Shown piece after piece: positions 24,439 through 32,590 of a stretch of 64,000 nt of DNA. The stretch comes from Methylobacterium mesophilicum. Its GTDB lineage: Bacteria > Pseudomonadota > Alphaproteobacteria > Rhizobiales > Beijerinckiaceae. The notes below the pieces were generated by a model. That model was given only the letters and a program-made list of their open reading frames with translations. It was not told the origin of the DNA and ran no database searches. The position numbers were made by a program, and so were the translations under genes. Each line of letters begins with the position of its first letter. The stretch's first letter is position 1. The stretch spans positions 39,525-103,524 of the forward strand of contig NZ_BPQU01000018.1 of NCBI RefSeq assembly GCF_022179445.1, read 5' to 3'.

Positions 24439-26322
24439 ATGAGAAGGCTAGCGAGTTCCGTCTCGGCCCTGGCGATCCTGGCACTGGCGCCGGTCGGCCT
24501 TACGGGCGCGGCTTTCGCCAACGACAAGCTCATCGAGCAGTCGAAAAGCGGCGACAACTGGGTGATGCCCGGTAAGAACTACGACTCCGACAATTACAGC
24601 GACCTGACGCAGATCAACAAGACCAACGTCAAGCAGCTGAAGCCGGCCTGGACCTTCTCGACCGGCCTGCTCAACGGTCACGAGGGGGCGCCCCTGGTGG
24701 TCGACGGGAAGATGTACGTCCACACCTCGTTCCCGAACAACACCTTCGCGCTCGACCTCGACGATCCGGGCAAGATCCTGTGGCAGGACAAGCCGAAGCA
24801 GAACCCGGCCGCCCGGTCGGTCGCCTGCTGCGATCTCGTCAACCGCGGGCTGGCCTACTGGCCGGGCGACGGCAAGACGCCGGCGCTGATCCTGAAGACC
24901 CTGCTCGACGGCAACGTCATGGCGCTGAACGCGCAGACCGGCGAGACCGTCTGGAAGGTCGAGAACTCCGACATCAAGGTCGGCTCGACGCTGACGATCG
25001 CCCCCTACGTAGTGAAGGACAAGGTGATCATCGGCTCCTCGGGCGCCGAGCTCGGCGTGCGCGGCTACCTCACGGCCTACGACGTGAAGACCGGTGCCCA
25101 GGTCTGGCGGGCCTACGCGACCGGCCCGGACGAGGACCTGCTGCTCGCCAAGGACTTCAACATCAAGAACGCCCATTACGGCCAGAAGGGCCTGGGCACC
25201 TCCACCTGGGAGGGCGACGCCTGGAAGATCGGCGGCGGCACCAACTGGGGCTGGTACGCCTACGATCCGGGCACGAACATGATCTACTTCGGCACCGGCA
25301 ACCCGGCGCCCTGGAACGAGACCATGCGTCCGGGCGACAACAAGTGGACGATGACGATCTTCGGCCGGGACGTCGACACCGGCGAGGCGCATTTCGGCTA
25401 CCAGAAGACGCCCCACGACGAGTGGGACTATGCCGGCGTCAACGTGATGATGCTGTCCGAGCAGAAGGACAAGGACGGGAAGATGAGGAAGCTCCTCACC
25501 CACCCGGACCGCAACGGCATCGTCTACACCCTCGACCGCACGGACGGCTCGCTGGTCACGGCCAACAAGATCGACGACACCGTCAACGTGTTCAAGTCGG
25601 TGGACCTGAAGTCCGGCACGCCGGTGCGCGACCCGGAATACGGCACCCGGATGGATCACCTCGCCAAGGACATCTGTCCCTCCGCGATGGGCTACCACAA
25701 CCAGGGGCACGATTCCTACGATCCGAAGCGCCAAGCCTTCTACATGGGCATCAACCACATCTGCATGGATTGGGAGCCCTTCATGCTGCCCTACCGGGCA
25801 GGCCAGTTCTTCGTCGGCGCGACGCTGAACATGTATCCGGGCCCGAAGGGTGACCGGCAGAACTACGAAGGTCTCGGCCAGATCAAGAGCTACAACGCGA
25901 TCACGGGCAAGTTCAACTGGGAGAAGATGGAGCGCTTCGCGGTCTGGGGCGGCACCACCGCCACCGCCGGAAACCTCGTCCTGTACGGGACGCTCGACGG
26001 CTTCATCAAGGCCCGCGACTCCGACAACGGCGACCTGCTCTGGAAGTTCAAGCTGCCGTCCGGGGCGATCGGCTATCCGATCACCTACACCCACAAGGGT
26101 ACCCAGTACGTCGCCATCTACTACGGCGTCGGCGGCTGGCCGGGCGTAGGCCTGGTGTTCGACCTGCAGGATCCGACCGCCGGCCTCGGCGCGGTCGGCG
26201 CCTTCAAGAAGCTCGCCAACTACACCCAGATGGGCGGCGGCGTGGTGGTGTTCTCGCTGGACGGCAAGGGCCCGTACGACGACCCGAACGTCGGCGAGTA
26301 CGCGCAGCACGCCGCAAAGTAA
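24439..26322 (+). CDS. mxaF: Methanol dehydrogenase large subunit, calcium type
   Basis: MxaF oxidises methanol to formaldehyde in the periplasm with PQQ and calcium and passes electrons to cytochrome cL. The 627-residue precursor has a 27-residue signal peptide (cut AFA-NDKL). The adjacent-cysteine disulfide is VACCDLVN (Cys130-131, mature 103-104). The catalytic base is DEWDYAG (Asp330, mature 303). The residue two positions on is Ala332; lanthanide-type XoxF has Asp there, so this is the calcium enzyme. Tryptophan-docking propeller motifs recur (for example GTSTWEGDAWKIGGGTNWGW). It heads the mxa cluster, with GGAGA before the ATG and a methanol-type promoter upstream. A strong hairpin after the gene probably sets it apart in mRNA abundance from mxaJ onwards. 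Confidence 0.98.
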   Translation: MRRLASSVSALAILALAPVGLTGAAFANDKLIEQSKSGDNWVMPGKNYDSDNYSDLTQINKTNVKQLKPAWTFSTGLLNGHEGAPLVVDGKMYVHTSFPNNTFALDLDDPGKILWQDKPKQNPAARSVACCDLVNRGLAYWPGDGKTPALILKTLLDGNVMALNAQTGETVWKVENSDIKVGSTLTIAPYVVKDKVIIGSSGAELGVRGYLTAYDVKTGAQVWRAYATGPDEDLLLAKDFNIKNAHYGQKGLGTSTWEGDAWKIGGGTNWGWYAYDPGTNMIYFGTGNPAPWNETMRPGDNKWTMTIFGRDVDTGEAHFGYQKTPHDEWDYAGVNVMMLSEQKDKDGKMRKLLTHPDRNGIVYTLDRTDGSLVTANKIDDTVNVFKSVDLKSGTPVRDPEYGTRMDHLAKDICPSAMGYHNQGHDSYDPKRQAFYMGINHICMDWEPFMLPYRAGQFFVGATLNMYPGPKGDRQNYEGLGQIKSYNAITGKFNWEKMERFAVWGGTTATAGNLVLYGTLDGFIKARDSDNGDLLWKFKLPSGAIGYPITYTHKGTQYVAIYYGVGGWPGVGLVFDLQDPTAGLGAVGAFKKLANYTQMGGGVVVFSLDGKGPYDDPNVGEYAQHAAK

Positions 26323-26357
26323 GCCGCGCCTGATCCGCGCGTCATAGCGCCCGACCG

Positions 26358-26384
26358 CTCCGCCGCCCCGCTCGGGCGGCGGAG
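26358..26384 (+). terminator. mxaF-mxaJ intercistronic hairpin
   Basis: CTCCGCCGCCC and GGGCGGCGGAG form a perfect 11-bp stem with a 5-nt loop between mxaF and mxaJ. No U-run follows. Since the downstream genes lack their own obvious promoter, it more likely stabilises the mxaF transcript or attenuates read-through than stops transcription fully. Confidence 0.55.
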
Positions 26385-26449
26385 CCCCGGCTCGGCGGAC
26401 CCGGCCCACGGGGCGCCCCCCGACAAGGCTCATTGAGGGAAACGATACC

Positions 26450-27355
26450 ATGCCGCTCCTCGGCGGACTCCTTCGCGCGGCGACCTGCGCCGCAGCTCTG
26501 CTCGCCCTGGCGATCCCGGCCCAGAACGCCCGGGCTCAGGAATCCGAGGCCCAGGCCATCCAGTCCGCGCCCGGCAAGGCCGCGGCCGCGCCCAAACCCG
26601 ACCCGTCCATCCTGCGGATCTGCGCCTCCGAGAAGCAGCCGCCGCTGTCCATGCGGGACGGCTCCGGGCTCGAGAACCGCGTCGCGGCCGCGGTGGCGGA
26701 GGCGATGGGGCGCAAGCCGGTGTTCGTCTGGCTCGACAAGCCGGCGATCTACCTGGTGCGCGACGGGCTGGAGAAGCGGACCTGCGACGTGGTGGTCGGG
26801 CTCGACAGCGACGACCCGCGGGTGCTGGCCACCAAGCCCTATTACCGCAGCGGCTACGTCTTCATCACCCGTGCGGACAAGGACCTCGACGTGAAGTCGT
26901 GGTCGGACCCGCGCCTCAAGACGGTCGACCACATGGTCGTCCCGCTGGGCTCGCCGGGCGAGGCGATGCTGAAGGATATCGGCCGCTACGAGGAGGACAT
27001 GGCCTACCTCTACTCGCTGGTCGGCTTCCGCGCGCCGCGCAACCAGTACACGCAGATCGATCCCGCCCGGATCGTCAGCGAGGTCGCCAACGACAAGGCG
27101 GATGTGGGCGTCGCCTTCGCCCCCGACGTGGCCCGCTACGTCAAGGACTCGACCGTGCCCCTGCGCATGACGCTCGTGCCCAACGACACGGTGAGCAGCG
27201 ACGGCCGCAAGATGCCGCAGAGCTTCGACCAGTCCATGGGCGTGCGCCGGGACGACACGGCGCTCCGCGACGCCCTCGACGCCGCCATCGTCAAGGCCAA
27301 GCCCCGGATCGACGCGATCCTGAAGCAGGACGGCGTGCCGGTGGCCACCAACTGA
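26450..27355 (+). CDS. mxaJ: MxaJ, periplasmic accessory protein of methanol dehydrogenase
   Basis: MxaJ is a periplasmic solute-binding-like protein needed for active methanol dehydrogenase, thought to act in assembly with MxaFI. This 301-residue protein has a signal peptide ending near ARAQE. The bilobal substrate-binding fold follows: ILRICASEKQPPLSMRDGSG, AAAVAEAMGRKPVFVW, CDVVVGLDSDDPRVL, YYRSGYVFITR, NDKADVGVAFAPDVARYV. Gene order mxaF-mxaJ-mxaG is diagnostic. The start at 26450 follows GAGGGAAACGATACC. Length is normal for the family. Confidence 0.93.
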   Translation: MPLLGGLLRAATCAAALLALAIPAQNARAQESEAQAIQSAPGKAAAAPKPDPSILRICASEKQPPLSMRDGSGLENRVAAAVAEAMGRKPVFVWLDKPAIYLVRDGLEKRTCDVVVGLDSDDPRVLATKPYYRSGYVFITRADKDLDVKSWSDPRLKTVDHMVVPLGSPGEAMLKDIGRYEEDMAYLYSLVGFRAPRNQYTQIDPARIVSEVANDKADVGVAFAPDVARYVKDSTVPLRMTLVPNDTVSSDGRKMPQSFDQSMGVRRDDTALRDALDAAIVKAKPRIDAILKQDGVPVATN

Positions 27356-27417
27356 CCCTCGCCGCGCGGCCGGCGAGCGAGCGCCGCGCGATCCAGTCCC
27401 CGTGAAGCGAATGTGAG

Positions 27418-28011
27418 ATGACGAAGACTGCACGTATCCGGTTGATGATCCTGGCCGGCGCCGCCTCGGCGCTCTGCGCGGCCGCCGTGATGGCCCAGCC
27501 GCAATCGGGGCCGCAATCCGGCCTGATCTTCCGTAACACCATCACCGGGGAGCCGCTGGACCTCGCCGAGGGCAAGCCCGGCGGGCGCGATACCAAGGCG
27601 GTCCAGACCTTCTTCCAGAATGGGAAGAACCTGTACATCGACGACAAGGCGTGCCTGCGCAACGGCGAGAGTCTGTACCTGACCTCCTGCTCCGGCTGCC
27701 ACGGCCATCTCGCCGAGGGCAAGGTCGGGCCCGGCCTCAACGACAATTACTGGACCTATCCCGCCAACACCGAAGATACCGGCCTGTTCGCGACGATCTG
27801 GGGCGGGGCCAACGGCATGATGGGCCCGCACAACGAAGACCTGAACCCCGACGAGGCGCTGCAGGTCATCGCCTGGATCCGGCATCTCTATACCGGCCCG
27901 GTCCAGGATGCCGCCTGGCTGACCGACGAGCAGAAGAAACACTACACGCCTTTCAAGGAAGGCGAGACTTTCGCCAAGGACGCCCCCGGCCAGTGCAAGC
28001 CGCTGGAGTGA
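27418..28011 (+). CDS. mxaG: Cytochrome cL, electron acceptor of methanol dehydrogenase
   Basis: MxaG is the periplasmic c-type cytochrome that takes electrons from PQQ in MxaFI and passes them to cytochrome cH. The 197-residue precursor has a signal peptide (ending near VMAQPQ) and one heme site, TSCSGCHGHLAEG (Cys91, Cys94, His95). GKVGPGLNDNYWTYP follows, and a methionine-bearing loop (GGANGMMGPHNEDLNP) probably supplies the axial ligand. The long N-terminal arm (TGEPLDLAEGKPGG) is characteristic of cytochrome cL. It lies 62 bp after mxaJ and 86 bp before mxaI. Confidence 0.96.
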   Translation: MTKTARIRLMILAGAASALCAAAVMAQPQSGPQSGLIFRNTITGEPLDLAEGKPGGRDTKAVQTFFQNGKNLYIDDKACLRNGESLYLTSCSGCHGHLAEGKVGPGLNDNYWTYPANTEDTGLFATIWGGANGMMGPHNEDLNPDEALQVIAWIRHLYTGPVQDAAWLTDEQKKHYTPFKEGETFAKDAPGQCKPLE

Positions 28012-28097
28012 GCGTCCGCGCGGAGCAGCGCCCGGCCGAGCCGGCGCCAAAGAACGGCCCGTCGGGCCGCCCTGGGAGCGAACGCAAGGAGTCGACG

Positions 28098-28394
28098 ATG
28101 CGCAACAGAATCATGATCACCGCCGCGATGGTGGCCGCGGGGGCGTTCAGTGCCCTGCCGGCGCTGGCCTATGACGGGCAGACCTGCAAGGCGCCGGGCA
28201 ATTGCTGGGAGCCGAAGCCCGGCTTCCCCGAGAAGGTCGCGGGATCGAAGTACGACCCGAAGCACGACCCCAAGGAAGTCGGCAAGCAGGCGGAATCCAT
28301 CAAGCAGATGGAAGAGCGCAACCGCAAGCGTATCGAGAACGCCAAGAAGACCGGCAAGTTCGAGTACGACGTCAGCAAGCTCTCGGCGAACTGA
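28098..28394 (+). CDS. mxaI: Methanol dehydrogenase small subunit
   Basis: MxaI is the small beta subunit that wraps around MxaF in the alpha2-beta2 enzyme. The 98-residue precursor has a signal peptide (MRNRIMITAAMVAAG to PALAYDG) and a mature chain of about 74 residues. It begins YDGQTCKAPGNCWEPKPGFP (one disulfide, two cysteines) and continues as a Lys/Glu-rich helix (KQMEERNRKRIENAKKTG). Both features define MxaI. An AAGGAG lies before the ATG. The stop is followed after only 3 bp by a repeated hairpin element, which may form the 3' end of an mxaFJGI transcript. Confidence 0.96.
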   Translation: MRNRIMITAAMVAAGAFSALPALAYDGQTCKAPGNCWEPKPGFPEKVAGSKYDPKHDPKEVGKQAESIKQMEERNRKRIENAKKTGKFEYDVSKLSAN

Positions 28395-28397
28395 TCC

Positions 28398-28519
28398 GGG
28401 TTTCCAGAGGGCAAGCCCTTTGGCGGGGTTCGGGGGCGGAGCTCCTGAGTGAACGGGGCTTTGCCCCGCCGCAGGGCTCCGCCCTGCACCCGCAAAAGGT
28501 CCGAGACCTTTTGAAACCC
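28398..28519 (+). repeat. Multi-hairpin repeat element, copy A
   Basis: A 122-bp element begins GGGTTTC and ends GAAACCC, so it has short terminal inverted repeats. It contains several palindromes, including GCAGGGCTCCGCCCTGC and CAAAAGGTCCGAGACCTTTTG minus its last base. A clearly homologous copy in the opposite orientation lies at 30499-30618. The two copies bracket mxaR and mxaS. This looks like a REP/MITE-type non-autonomous repeat; as RNA it would fold into a chain of stem-loops that could act as processing or termination signals. Confidence 0.8.
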
Positions 28520-28584
28520 CGACGTTTCGCCTTTTCCGGCCGGTCTCTCCCTGAGGCCGGCCGCCTTGTCCCGGAACCAGCGCG

Positions 28585-29616
28585 ATGAACACGCTCCACC
28601 CCGGCGACGCGACGCTCACCGACTGGCGGGCCTCGGCCGCCCGCTTCGAGGCGGAGGTCGCCAAGGCGGTGGTCGGCCAGGCGCGGGTCATCCGCCTGGT
28701 CACCACGGCGATCTTCGCCCGCGGCCACGTCATGCTGGAGGGCGATGTCGGCGTCGGCAAGACCACCCTGCTGCGGGCGGTGGCCCGGGCCCTCGGGGGC
28801 GCCTACGAGCGCGTCGAGGGTACGGTCGACATGATGCCGACCGACCTGATCTACCACACCTACCTCGCCGAGGACGGCCGTCCGCGGGTCGAGCCGGGGC
28901 CGGTCCTGCGGCAGGCCGAAGACCTGGCGGTGTTCTTCTTCAACGAGATCAACCGGGCGCGCCCGCAGGTCCATGCGCTGCTCCTGCGCATCATGGCGGA
29001 GCGCAGCGTCTCGGCCTTCGCCCGGGAGTACCGGTTCCCCAATCTCCAGGTCTTCGCCGACCGCAACCGGGTCGAGCGCGAGGAGACCTTCGAGTTGCCC
29101 GCCGCCGCCCGCGACCGCTTCCTGATGGAGATCGGGATGGACGCGCCCCGCGACCCGGAGGCAAGGCGCGCGCTGGTGTTCGATCCGCGCTTCCACGACA
29201 CCGACCGACTGATCGGCGCGGTGGCCGAGGGCGTGCTCGACCAGGCTCGCCTCGGCGCCATCGCCAGCGCGATCCAGGTGGCGATCCAGGCCTCCCCGGA
29301 GATCGAGACCTACGTGGTCGGGCTCTGGGACGCGCTCGTGCGCCCGGCCGAAGCCGGGATCCGGCTGTCCGGGATCGACATGACGCGCCTGGTCCAGGGC
29401 GGCGCCTCGCCGCGCGGGCTCGCCTTCCTGGTCCGGGCGGCCCGGGTGCGGGCCTGGCTCGAGGGGCGGGACTGGCTGGTGCCGGAGGATGTCCGGGCGG
29501 TCTTCCCCGAGGTGATGGCGCACCGCATCTTCCTGGAGCCGGTCCACGAGATGCGCCGTGCCGAGATCGTCCCGGACCTGTGCCGGGCGGTGTTCGAGAC
29601 GGTGCCGGCACCATGA
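28585..29616 (+). CDS. mxaR: MoxR-type AAA+ ATPase
   Basis: MxaR is the founding MoxR ATPase, a cytoplasmic AAA+ chaperone-like protein needed for assembly of active methanol dehydrogenase. The 343-residue sequence shows Walker A (GDVGVGKT, residues 53-60), Walker B (AVFFFNEINRA, Glu121), sensor 1 (VFADRNR) and the arginine-rich AAA lid (ELPAAARDRFLMEIG). It overlaps mxaS by 4 bp (ATGA), so the two are translationally coupled. MoxR ATPases typically pair with a DUF58 and VWA-domain proteins, all present downstream (MxaS, MxaC, MxaL). It starts 65 bp after the repeat element that follows mxaI. Confidence 0.94.
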   Translation: MNTLHPGDATLTDWRASAARFEAEVAKAVVGQARVIRLVTTAIFARGHVMLEGDVGVGKTTLLRAVARALGGAYERVEGTVDMMPTDLIYHTYLAEDGRPRVEPGPVLRQAEDLAVFFFNEINRARPQVHALLLRIMAERSVSAFAREYRFPNLQVFADRNRVEREETFELPAAARDRFLMEIGMDAPRDPEARRALVFDPRFHDTDRLIGAVAEGVLDQARLGAIASAIQVAIQASPEIETYVVGLWDALVRPAEAGIRLSGIDMTRLVQGGASPRGLAFLVRAARVRAWLEGRDWLVPEDVRAVFPEVMAHRIFLEPVHEMRRAEIVPDLCRAVFETVPAP

Positions 29617-30470
29617 CCGGGGCGCCTTCGGCCGACATCGTCTACCTGCCGCGCTGGCGTCCGCGGGGGCGTCGCTTCGGGGCGCATCGGGGCCAGGAGG
29701 CCGGCGGACTGGGCACCTTCCGGGACCAGGTTCCGTTCCTCACCCTGCCGGATGCCCGCCGGATCGACCTGCGTGCGAGCCTGCGCGACCCGTTCGAGGG
29801 CGTGCATGTCCGGCGCTTCGAGATGCGCAACGCCGTCGAGGTCTGGGCACTGGTCGACCTCTCGGCCTCGATGCGCTTCCAGGGCGCCGGCGACCGCCTC
29901 CGTCTCGCGGGGGACCTCTGCGCCGGGCTCGCCGCCTCGGCGACCCGGATCGGCGACGGGTTCGGGGTGATCGGCTGCGACCGCACAATCCGGGCGGACC
30001 TCTACCTGCCGGCGACCCGTCGGCGCGGACCGGCCCTCGACATGGCCGGCCGGATCGCGGCGGCACGCTGCGACGCGGCCGACGCGGAGGGCTTGCTGGA
30101 GGCCGCGCGCCTTCTGTTCGGCCGGCCGCGGCTGGTCTTCCTGGTCTCCGATTTCCGCTGGCCGCAGGCCCTGATCGAGCGGGTCTTCGCGGCGCTCGCG
30201 CTCCACGACACGGTCCCGGTGCTGCTCGCCGACAGCGCCGAGGATGTGGGCTTGCCGGATTGGGGGCTCGCCGAACTCGACGACCTCGAAGGCGCCGGCC
30301 GCCGCCTCGTATTCCTGCGCCCGGCCCTGAAGCGACGCTGGATCGCCCGCGAGCAGGACCGGCGCGAGGCCCTGCACAGAACCGCCGCGGCGTCCTCGGC
30401 GCGGGCGCCGTTCCACCTGGTCGACCGCTTCGACGCGCAGGCGCTGACCCGCCATCTGCTGGTCACCTGA
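29613..30470 (+). CDS. mxaS: MxaS, DUF58-domain maturation protein
   Basis: MxaS is a DUF58 (VWA-like) protein of 285 residues that works with the MoxR ATPase MxaR in methanol dehydrogenase maturation. The DUF58 core is clear: LRDPFEGVHVRRFEMRNAVE, then VWALVDLSASMRFQG (a MIDAS-like DLSAS), VIGCDRTIRADLYL, LVFLVSDFRWPQALIE and FHLVDRFDAQ. No signal peptide or membrane helix is visible, so it is probably cytoplasmic. The start at 29613 overlaps the mxaR stop. The frame is open further upstream inside mxaR but is a different-frame reading there. Copy B of the repeat element begins 28 bp after its stop. Confidence 0.92.
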   Translation: MTGAPSADIVYLPRWRPRGRRFGAHRGQEAGGLGTFRDQVPFLTLPDARRIDLRASLRDPFEGVHVRRFEMRNAVEVWALVDLSASMRFQGAGDRLRLAGDLCAGLAASATRIGDGFGVIGCDRTIRADLYLPATRRRGPALDMAGRIAAARCDAADAEGLLEAARLLFGRPRLVFLVSDFRWPQALIERVFAALALHDTVPVLLADSAEDVGLPDWGLAELDDLEGAGRRLVFLRPALKRRWIAREQDRREALHRTAAASSARAPFHLVDRFDAQALTRHLLVT

Positions 30471-30498
30471 GATGGTTGGCGTTTCCAGCGAAGGTGGT

Positions 30499-30618
30499 GG
30501 TTTCAAAAGGTCCGAGACCTTTTGCGGGTGCAGGGCGGAGCCCTGCGATCGGGCGAAGCCCAAGGCATCAGGGCTCCGCCCCGATACCCCGCCGAAGGGC
30601 TTCGCCCTTCGGAAACCC
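30499..30618 (-). repeat. Multi-hairpin repeat element, copy B, ending at the mxaA start codon
   Basis: This 120-bp copy is the reverse-complement homologue of the element at 28398-28519, aligning over its full length with scattered differences. It retains the palindromes GCAGGGCTCCGCCCTGC (read on the minus strand) and CAAAAGGTCCGAGACCTTTTG, less the terminal base. Its outer end GAAACCC stops at 30618, directly against the ATG of mxaA at 30619, so the element supplies the whole ribosome-binding region of mxaA. Confidence 0.8.
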
Positions 30619-31530
30619 ATGATTGCGGCCTGCTGCGCATTGCTGCTTCTGCTCCAGGCCGGCGCCGCCGTGGCGCAGGTGCGCTCCGTCGAGGTGCGGG
30701 TGCCGCGCGCCTTCGGGTATTTCGTGGGCGACCTCGTCCGGGCCCAGGCCGACATCGCGGTGGATCCCGGCTTCACGCTGCAGCGCGCCTCCCTGCCGGC
30801 GCCGGGACCCCTGACCTACTGGCTGGACCTGCGCGACATCACCGTCGAGGAGAGCCCCGGCCGGGTCCGGCTGCATCTCACCTACCAGACCTTCTATGCC
30901 GCGCTGGATGCCCGCCAGGTCGCGATCCCGGGTTTTTCCGTCTCCCTGGAGAGCGCGGCCGCGGGCGGCACGACCTCGGCCAAGGCCGAGATCCCCGGCT
31001 GGTCGCTCGGGGTCTCGCCCCTGCGGGAGGTCCAGCCGGAGAAGCACGACGACCCGGCCGAGTATCTGCGGCCGGACGGGCGCGTCCCCCGGCTCGATCC
31101 GCTTCCGGACCTGTGGGCCGCCCTCGCGGCCCTCGGGGCAGCCGTGCTGGCGCTCGCCGCGCTCGGGTACGATCGGGGCTGGTTCGCCCGGCCTGGGCGC
31201 CCCTTCGCCCGGGCCGCCCGCGCCCTGCGGCGCCTCGCCAGAACTGCCAACACCGCCGATGACCGGGACGGTGGTTATCGCGAGGCCCTGCGCCTGGTCC
31301 ATCGCGGCCTCGACGAGACCGACGGGCGCCGTGTGCTGGCCGACGATCTCCCGGCCTTCCTCGACCGGCATCCGGCCTTCCGCCGGGAGGAGCCCGCGCT
31401 GGCCCGCTTCTTCGACGCCTCCCGCCGGGCCTTCTTCGGCCGCGAACTCGAGGCGGCCCGGGCGCACCTGCCCTGGGCCGAGGTCGAGGCCGGCCTGCGC
31501 CGGCTCGCCGCCGCCGAGCGGGAGGCCTGA
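30619..31530 (+). CDS. mxaA: MxaA, membrane-anchored calcium-insertion protein
   Basis: MxaA (303 aa) is one of the MxaACKL proteins required to insert calcium into methanol dehydrogenase. A signal peptide (MIAACCALLLLLQAGAAVAQ) is followed by a periplasmic beta-rich domain (RSVEVRVPRAFGYFVGDLVR to LGVSPLRE) and a membrane helix (LWAALAALGAAVLALAALG, about residues 169-188). A cytoplasmic helical tail follows (REALRLVHRGLDETDGRRVL to RAFFGRELE). The signal peptide fixes the ATG at 30619, immediately after a repeat element. The frame also stays open across the repeat to an ATG at 30472, just after mxaS, so an extended product with a scrambled leader is theoretically possible. Confidence 0.9.
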   Translation: MIAACCALLLLLQAGAAVAQVRSVEVRVPRAFGYFVGDLVRAQADIAVDPGFTLQRASLPAPGPLTYWLDLRDITVEESPGRVRLHLTYQTFYAALDARQVAIPGFSVSLESAAAGGTTSAKAEIPGWSLGVSPLREVQPEKHDDPAEYLRPDGRVPRLDPLPDLWAALAALGAAVLALAALGYDRGWFARPGRPFARAARALRRLARTANTADDRDGGYREALRLVHRGLDETDGRRVLADDLPAFLDRHPAFRREEPALARFFDASRRAFFGRELEAARAHLPWAEVEAGLRRLAAAEREA

Positions 31531-31534
31531 GGCG

Positions 31535-32590
31535 ATGCCGTTCGGATCGCTTCCGCTCGGGGCCGCGTCGCCCGCCTGGCTGTGGCTGCTGCCGCTCGCG
31601 CTCGTGCCGCTCCTCGCCGCGGGGAGCCGGCGGGTTCCCGTTCCCGCGCTCGCGGCGGCGCCCGCCGATGCGCCGTCCCGCTGGATCGCCCGGCTGCTGC
31701 GGGGCGCCGGCATGCTCGCCATCGCGAGCCTGATCGTGGCGCTCGCGGGCCCCTACGGTGCCGGCGCGCCGGTGACCCGCATCGGCATCGGCGCCCAGAT
31801 CTCGATGCTGATCGACCGCTCCGGCAGCATGAACGAGACCTTCGCGGGGCGGCAGCCCTCGGGCGCGGAGGAATCGAAGGCCGCCGCGTCCCGGCGCCTG
31901 CTGGCGGATTTCGTCGGCGCCCGGGCGCACGACCTGTTCGCCGTCACGGCTTTCTCGACCGCGCCGATGCTGGTGATGCCGATGACCGACCGGCACGCCG
32001 CCGTCCGTGCCGCCATCGCGGCGATCGACCGGCCCGGCCTCGATTACACCAACGTCGCCCGCGGCCTCGCCATGGCGCTGTCGCAATTCGCTCCGGAGAG
32101 CAGCGGCTCCCGCGTCCTGCTGTTCATCTCCGACGGCGCCGCGGTCATCGATCCGCGGGTGCAGGACGCCCTGCGGGCCGCGTTCACCAAGCTGCACCCG
32201 AACCTGTACTGGCTGTTCCTGCGCACCAAGGGATCTCCGTCGATCAACGACCGGCCCGCCGGGGAGGACACCCCCCAGGCCGCCCCGGAGCGCCATCTCG
32301 ACCTGTTCTTCAGGAGCCTCGGTGTGCCCTACCGGGCCTTCGAGGCCGAGGGCGCCCCGGCGGTCGCCGCCGCCATCGCGCAGATCGCCGCCCTGGAACG
32401 GAACCCGATCCCCTATATCGAGCCCCGGCCCCGCCGTGACCTGACAGGGATCGCCTACGGGTTCGCGGGGCTTGGGCTCATTTTGCTCGTCCTGGCGGCC
32501 CTGGCCGAGGCGGATTTTTCGGCTGCGAGCGCTCGGTCTCGCGTGTCACGGGAGCAGGCGCCCGCACCGGATCTCAGGAGGGCGGCGTGA
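31535..32590 (+). CDS. mxaC: MxaC, VWA-domain membrane protein
   Basis: MxaC (351 aa) has an N-terminal membrane helix pair (AWLWLLPLALVPLLA and AGMLAIASLIVALAGPYGAG), a von Willebrand A domain and a C-terminal helix (AYGFAGLGLILLVLAALAEA). The VWA domain carries a MIDAS motif (MLIDRSGSMNET) and LLFISDGAAVID. It is essential for calcium incorporation into methanol dehydrogenase in Methylobacterium and fits the BatA/B-type partners of MoxR ATPases. It starts 4 bp after mxaA, and its stop overlaps the mxaK GTG start (GTGA), so translation is coupled. Confidence 0.92.
   Translation: MPFGSLPLGAASPAWLWLLPLALVPLLAAGSRRVPVPALAAAPADAPSRWIARLLRGAGMLAIASLIVALAGPYGAGAPVTRIGIGAQISMLIDRSGSMNETFAGRQPSGAEESKAAASRRLLADFVGARAHDLFAVTAFSTAPMLVMPMTDRHAAVRAAIAAIDRPGLDYTNVARGLAMALSQFAPESSGSRVLLFISDGAAVIDPRVQDALRAAFTKLHPNLYWLFLRTKGSPSINDRPAGEDTPQAAPERHLDLFFRSLGVPYRAFEAEGAPAVAAAIAQIAALERNPIPYIEPRPRRDLTGIAYGFAGLGLILLVLAALAEADFSAASARSRVSREQAPAPDLRRAA

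Noticed and set aside
24439..26322. Assignment of the dehydrogenase as lanthanide-type XoxF
   Set aside because: The residue two after the catalytic Asp330 is Ala (WDYAG), not Asp, and mxaJ, mxaG and mxaI follow.
24448..26451. 667-codon minus-strand frame opposite mxaF
   Set aside because: The sense strand encodes textbook MxaF; the antisense frame is a codon-bias shadow.
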